Source: Paradesulfitobacterium ferrireducens (lineage in GTDB: Bacteria; Bacillota; Desulfitobacteriia; Desulfitobacteriales; Desulfitobacteriaceae). Taken from it: a DNA stretch of 64,000 nucleotides. How positions within the stretch are numbered: the first letter of the stretch is position 1; each line of letters begins with the position of its first letter. Made by a program: the position numbers and the translations under genes. The notes beneath the pieces were generated by a model. That model was not told the DNA's origin. It did no database searches and saw only the letters and a list, made by a program, of their open reading frames with translations. The stretch is from positions 27,508 to 91,507 of the forward strand of contig NZ_JAFLRH010000037.1 in assembly GCF_017310645.1 (NCBI RefSeq). The letters are read 5' to 3'. Shown piece after piece: positions 62,257 to 64,000 of this stretch.

Positions 62257-62979
62257 TCAACTCTCCAAACGGTAAATGGTGCGGATTGCAATGTCAATTT
62301 CTCTTTCAATGGCCTGGGCCACTATGTCCGTATGCGGATTATATTCTTGGGCTAAATCGGCATCTGCGTAGCCATCAATGGCCAATATAGCGCCTGCCCT
62401 GATCCCTCTTAGGGATGCGATGACATAGAGGGCTGATATTTCCATCTCAACTGCAATCACGCCTGCTTTTTGGTATTTTTTGTGCGGGAATTCTTCGACT
62501 CCGGCAAAGAATGCATCCAGGGACAGCGTAATCCCTTTCTTCACCTTGTCATCTATTTCCAGTGCCGTCTGATATAACGTTTCACTTACTTTACAGTCGG
62601 CAGCCGCCGGGAAGCCAAGGGGTACCAGCTGGCGGGTGAGACCTTCTTCACGAACAGAAGCCGTACTTACCACTAAGCTTCCGGGTTTTACATCTTCCAG
62701 GTAAGATCCTGCCGTGCCTACCCGAATGATCGTCTTAACACCGGCTTTGATAAGTTCTTCAAAACAAACCGCCGCTCCCGGAGAGCCCACTCCATGGCTT
62801 ACCACTGCCATTAATACTCCGTTATATTCACCGGCAAAGGTTCGATACTCTCTGGCAAATCCCAGTTCTTTGCTGTGATCTAATTTTCCGGCAATATACT
62901 GGGCTCTTTTCGGATCTCCACACACGATCGCATATTCGGGAAGGTCTTCTGAGTTGATCTGCAAGATGGGCAATAACAA
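62257..62979 (-). CDS. nucleoside phosphorylase (uridine phosphorylase-like)
   Basis: 240 residues of the NP-I family. AIVCGDPKRAQYIAGKL near the start, VSHGVGSPGAAVCFEELIKAGVKTIIRVGTAGS near 60-95, and VIAVEMEISALYVIASLRGIRAGAILAIDG near 170-200 (ribose-binding Met-Glu). Cleaves a nucleoside with phosphate to base and ribose-1-phosphate. TTG start with AGGAG upstream (about 11 bases). Monocistronic. Uridine versus purine specificity not decided. Confidence 0.87.
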   Translation of the reverse strand: MLLPILQINSEDLPEYAIVCGDPKRAQYIAGKLDHSKELGFAREYRTFAGEYNGVLMAVVSHGVGSPGAAVCFEELIKAGVKTIIRVGTAGSYLEDVKPGSLVVSTASVREEGLTRQLVPLGFPAAADCKVSETLYQTALEIDDKVKKGITLSLDAFFAGVEEFPHKKYQKAGVIAVEMEISALYVIASLRGIRAGAILAIDGYADADLAQEYNPHTDIVAQAIEREIDIAIRTIYRLES

Positions 62980-63182
62980 ACTTGATCAAACTCCTTTCTA
63001 CCAGAATAGCCCTATATACTTCATCTACAAAAATCCCGCTTGTTTAACCCAAATTATATCTCGCAAACATTCACACTGGCAATGTTATTTCCTGTCTTTT
63101 GACAAATACCATGAAAAAGTGCTTAATTTGATTGAACTTTTGAAGCAGCTAATGACTCTTAGCTATAGAAGGGGGTCAAGAA

Positions 63183-63809
63183 ATGGGCGAAGCTTCCCTG
63201 GTTGAGCAGGCAAAAAGCGGCAATAAAGACGCTCTCTTAGAGTTAATCATGAACCAAAAGGATGAGTATTACAGGCTGGCCTATGTATATCTGGGTAATC
63301 CGGATGATGCACTGGACATCTTGCAGGATACAATCGTCACTCTCTATCAAAATATTCGGAAGCTAAGAAAAAACGAAGTCTTTCATTCCTGGGCCAAGAC
63401 TATCCTGGTAAATCTATGCAAGAACCAACTAAAGAGAAAGAAAAGAATCATTTCTTTAGAAGCCGTCTCGAACGTTAACCTTTACTCGAACATCAACCTT
63501 TCCAAGCACAGCTCTGCTCGCTCCAATCTTAGCAGCCATCTAGATTTAAAGATAGAACCCGCTTCAAAAACTCCGGCATCGATCTGCGGCTTGACATCAA
63601 AAAAAGAGCAAATGATCGATAAAGAAATACCAATTTCCGCTCATTCTAAGAAGGTGGAAATTGGTACAGGAGATGTTTATTTTAGTATTGAGAATGTGAG
63701 CCTAAAAGACGGAAAAACCTATCTCGAAATAAAGCGCAAAAACAATGTTGAGACAGTCTTTGGCTTATTTGCAGCAGACAAAAGTAATGATTGGTTTCTC
63801 GAACTTTAA
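63183..63809 (+). CDS. ECF sigma-factor region 2 joined to an anti-sigma-like tail (chimeric or decayed)
   Basis: 208 residues. The first ~95 are sigma region 2 (ALLELIMNQKDEYYRLAYVYLGNPDDALDILQDTIVTLYQNIRKL... WAKTILVNLCKNQLKRKKR). Region 4, which binds the -35 element, is absent. After a low-complexity Ser/Asn-rich stretch the rest (IPISAHSKKVEIGTGDVYFS... NVSLKDGKTYLEIKRKNN) looks like part of a DUF4179-type anti-sigma protein. The simplest reading is a deletion joining adjacent sigma and anti-sigma genes. GGGGG-type site precedes ATG 63183. A sigma without region 4 would not be active in the usual way. Confidence 0.6.
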   Translation: MGEASLVEQAKSGNKDALLELIMNQKDEYYRLAYVYLGNPDDALDILQDTIVTLYQNIRKLRKNEVFHSWAKTILVNLCKNQLKRKKRIISLEAVSNVNLYSNINLSKHSSARSNLSSHLDLKIEPASKTPASICGLTSKKEQMIDKEIPISAHSKKVEIGTGDVYFSIENVSLKDGKTYLEIKRKNNVETVFGLFAADKSNDWFLEL

Positions 63810-63839
63810 CCTGATATTATCAATTGTGTATGTAGAAGC

Positions 63840-63877
63840 AAAGAGAGCACTTATCCGTATAGACAAATGCTCTCTTT
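63840..63877 (-). terminator. hairpin terminator, bidirectional, at the rrn end
   Basis: AAAGAGAGCA/TGCTCTCTTT, 10-bp perfect stem with an 18-base loop between the sigma remnant and the 5S gene. It can end transcription of the minus-strand rRNA and of the plus-strand sigma gene. T-rich on the minus side (CTCTCTTTGCTTCT). Confidence 0.6.
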
Positions 63878-63884
63878 ACGCTTA

Positions 63885-64000
<116 letters not shown>

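Overview
The window reads as chromosome of an anaerobic, low-to-mid-GC Firmicute of the Desulfitobacterium/Desulfosporosinus (Peptococcaceae) type. This is inferred from gene content: a tungsten-type aldehyde:ferredoxin oxidoreductase, a glycine-betaine methyltransferase (MtgABC-like) corrinoid system, a TAXI-TRAP/beta-oxidation operon, PocR and sigma-54 regulators, and Gram-positive two-component systems. No species marker was available, so the taxon is an inference.

Layout. (1) 1-8.2 kb, minus strand: a polyamine/amide catabolic operon (putrescine aminotransferase, permease, two nitrilase-family amidases, D-aminoacylase-like amidohydrolase, ferredoxin, aldehyde:ferredoxin oxidoreductase running off the left edge). 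A good -24/-12 sigma-54 promoter lies before it, and a divergent sigma-54 activator is next to it. (2) 10.5-15.1 kb, plus: a GntR(YtrA-type)-ABC transporter operon whose promoter is buried in a 27-bp perfect inverted repeat, then an EcsAB-like ABC pair. (3) 15.1-21.4 kb: an AT-richer accessory patch with an orphan double-psi-barrel-like protein, an Ig-like lipoprotein, tcdA, an AAA ATPase with paired operator-like dyads, and decayed genes: a blaR1 remnant beside an intact blaI, a frameshifted DUF2442 gene, and a MazF toxin with an amber codon beside an intact antitoxin. (4) 21.4-38.5 kb, minus: a 15-gene, 17-kb operon from one consensus promoter, combining TAXI-TRAP uptake, CoA activation/transfer, acyl-CoA dehydrogenase with EtfAB, enoyl-CoA hydratase, SDR dehydrogenase, thiolase plus DUF35 partner, succinyl-CoA synthetase, MmgE/PrpD and an IclR regulator. 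The enzyme set resembles Bbs-type beta-oxidation releasing succinyl-CoA or acetyl-CoA. (5) 38.7-49.2 kb, minus: an ABC exporter/two-component operon, a secreted protein, a second two-component system with a large lipoprotein, and a LytR-CpsA-Psr protein. (6) 49.4-62 kb: hemolysin III, then a glycine-betaine demethylation locus (PocR-AraC regulator, two corrinoid proteins, RamA-like activator, two DUF1638 proteins, two BCCT transporters, MtgB-like and MtgA-like methyltransferases) with an 18-bp palindrome before its first gene. (7) 62-64 kb: a nucleoside phosphorylase, a chimeric sigma-factor remnant and a minus-strand 5S rRNA at the right edge, probably the end of an rrn operon.

How the genes work together. 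Region 1 would transaminate putrescine-like diamines to an aldehyde, which the AOR could oxidise with ferredoxin as acceptor. Region 4 imports a carboxylate and degrades it as a CoA ester, passing electrons to EtfAB and conserving energy through SucCD. Region 6 imports betaine and moves a methyl group via corrinoid protein to tetrahydrofolate, with the RamA-like protein keeping the corrinoid reduced. No CRISPR array, complete insertion sequence, prophage or tRNA gene was found.
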